Source: Agrypnia vestita (Eukaryota > Arthropoda > Insecta > Trichoptera > Phryganeidae). Taken from it: a stretch of 64,000 bases of DNA. Each line of letters opens with the position of its first letter. Position 1 is the first letter of the stretch. Location of the stretch: contig JADDOH010023038.1 of the NCBI GenBank assembly GCA_016648135.1, positions 186,001-250,000 on the forward strand, given 5' to 3'. The notes beneath the pieces were generated by a model. The model had not been told where the DNA came from. It saw nothing but the letters and a program-made list of their open reading frames with translations, and made no database searches. A program made the position numbers and the translations under genes. Of the stretch, positions 63,088 to 64,000 are shown piece by piece.

Positions 63088-63508
63088 TTAAATATCTATG
63101 CAACAGAAGATGCACGTGATGATTAATTCATATCTAGAAATTGCTTTCTTTCTATTTTTTCCATGAAACATAAAATCATCAATAATTTTATCAAAATTCA
63201 AGTAATTCAGAACTTCATGCCCGATCGAAAACAATGCGAATGTATTCAACTTTTCTTCGCCCATCGAACTTCTTAGACAATTCTTTAGGTACATATTTCA
63301 ACTTTGAAAAATATCTCTCATCAACATTCGTACAAAACAATGACAAATAAATTCTTAGAAGGCTATCAATATTTGACATAATGTATACTAAGCAATCCTT
63401 TAAATTGTTTGAATATATTGAAGTGTAAGAAATTGTTGACTTATCGAAATTAAAATAATCTTTCGCTACAAGACATTCTTCATTTATTTCATTATCATTC
63501 AAATACAA
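63088..63508 (-). pseudogene. hAT transposase C-terminal relic (ZMYM-like type)
   Basis: On the minus strand NIDSLLRIYLSLFCTNVDER, YFSKLKYVPK, then after a frameshift near 63290 NCLRSSMGEEKLNTFALFSI and LNYLNFDKIIDDFMFHGK. 'E-R-x-F-S-K-L-K' followed by 'L-R-S-x-M-x-x-E-x-L' and 'D-x-I-D-D-F' is the hAT dimerisation region of the ZMYM1/5-like group, distinct from the ZBED-type element at 34-36 kb. Nothing upstream of this domain is readable. Confidence 0.7.
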
Positions 63509-63626
63509 AGCAAATATTTACAATTTTCATGGATTTTTCGCATTATCACATTTTTATATTCAAAAAATATTTTTAAAAAATCAAAAATTCTCAAAACGCT
63601 TCATATCAAGCTATAGTCCGTCTAAA

Positions 63627-63773
63627 GGCCCGGTTGTTTCAAGTTCGATCAAAGTAAGCGGTCGAGCAAAGCATAGATTTTTACGAAAACGGATCGTCTG
63701 ATTGGTGGAGAACGTAAAAATCTATGCTTTTAAAGAACGCTTACTTTAATCCAACTTGAAACAACCGGCCCTA
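63627..63773. mobile_element. MITE, about 147 bp
   Basis: Inverted ends AGGCCCGGTTGTTTCAAGTT and AACTTGAAACAACCGGCCCT. Inner arms ATCAAAGTAAGCG / CGCTTACTTTAAT, and the nested palindrome around GATCGTCTGATTGGTGGAG. Single complete copy of the family found doubled at 60814-61090. TAA lies at both edges, which would suit a Tourist/Harbinger-type duplication, but the exact border is ambiguous. Confidence 0.88.
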
Positions 63774-63914
63774 ACTTATCTGAAGAATGGCCAAGTTTGG
63801 AACTAACGACGCCATATTGGATTATCTACAGCTGACAGACCTTTGACAGACTTTGTTTTCAGAGGGGTTCACGACTATTTCGATAGTTTTTTAAGAAAAT
63901 TTTAGATTGTCACC

Positions 63915-64000
63915 ATGCCAAAAACCATTAAAAGCGGTGTTTGGGAAATAATCTTGAAAGGGCACACGTTTTTTGAAGAGGAACAACGTCTAAAAGCCCC
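63915..64000 (+). CDS. 5' end of an open frame, possible transposase N-terminus (leaves window)
   Basis: CACCATGCC at 63911 is a good animal start context. The frame reads MPKTIKSGVWEIILKGHTFF and then EEEQRLKAP, staying open to the window edge (28 codons). The pattern 'I-K-S...R/W-E-I-I-x-K...F-F-x-E-E' resembles, from memory, the N-terminal leader of an insect family of DDE transposase-like proteins that precedes a helix-turn-helix. The resemblance is weak, so this could equally be a host gene's first exon. It begins about 140 bases after the MITE. Confidence 0.35.
   Translation, partial: MPKTIKSGVWEIILKGHTFFEEEQRLKA

Noticed and set aside
1..64000. Bacterial operon, phage or integrated virus
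   Set aside because: No dense coding, no ribosome-binding-site pattern, no viral structural or replication gene. All identifiable proteins are from eukaryotic mobile elements.

Overview
This window looks like AT-rich intergenic DNA from an insect, most likely a moth or butterfly (Lepidoptera). That reading is inference. It rests on the many short TAGGTACCTAC-type strings and on the repeat families present: Penelope-like elements, Helitrons with CTAG ends, cecropia-type mariners, tRNA-derived SINEs and LINE 3' ends with simple-repeat tails. No intact host protein gene, rRNA gene or convincing functional tRNA gene was found. Almost everything recognisable is mobile DNA, mostly truncated or frameshifted.

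Layout. 1-13 kb: LINE 3' ends, foldback (MITE-like) elements, and a Penelope-like GIY-YIG endonuclease reading frame (11.5-12.1 kb) with its 3' tail. 13-24 kb: LINE relics on both strands, two non-autonomous Helitrons, and a foldback whose arms look like tRNA heads. 25.4-26.5 kb: an 11-copy, 107-108 bp satellite with a duplicated three-unit block. 26.6-27.1 kb: a Helitron-like element carrying dense heat-shock-element arrays. 28-33 kb: more LINE, SINE and tRNA-like foldback, a complete mariner (30.8-32.1 kb) and a Helitron. 34-38 kb: a BED-finger hAT transposase pseudogene and an internally deleted PIF/Harbinger element with TAA target duplications. 38.7-39.6 kb: two tandem arrays. 39.6-49 kb: Helitron pieces, SINEs, a LINE C-terminus and several foldbacks. 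49.3-51.2 kb: a Tc1-like relic with other repeats inside it. 51.8-56.3 kb: two more mariner copies, the second inserted in a TA microsatellite. 57-64 kb: LINE ends, back-to-back MITEs, a very old mariner, a second hAT relic, and a reading frame that leaves the window at its right end.

How the parts relate. No cellular pathway is encoded here. The relations are between mobile elements: autonomous families (mariner, Tc1, hAT, Harbinger, Helitron, Penelope, LINE) and the short non-autonomous derivatives that probably depend on them. Two pairs of paralogous copies within the window supply 'empty sites' that support the boundaries of a Helitron and of a 527 bp foldback. The observations most worth testing are the heat-shock-element arrays inside a Helitron, a 25-27 bp stem hairpin shared by three loci, and the tRNA-like head-to-head foldbacks. 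All coordinates were read by eye, so ends may be off by a few bases; similarity statements are visual, not computed.
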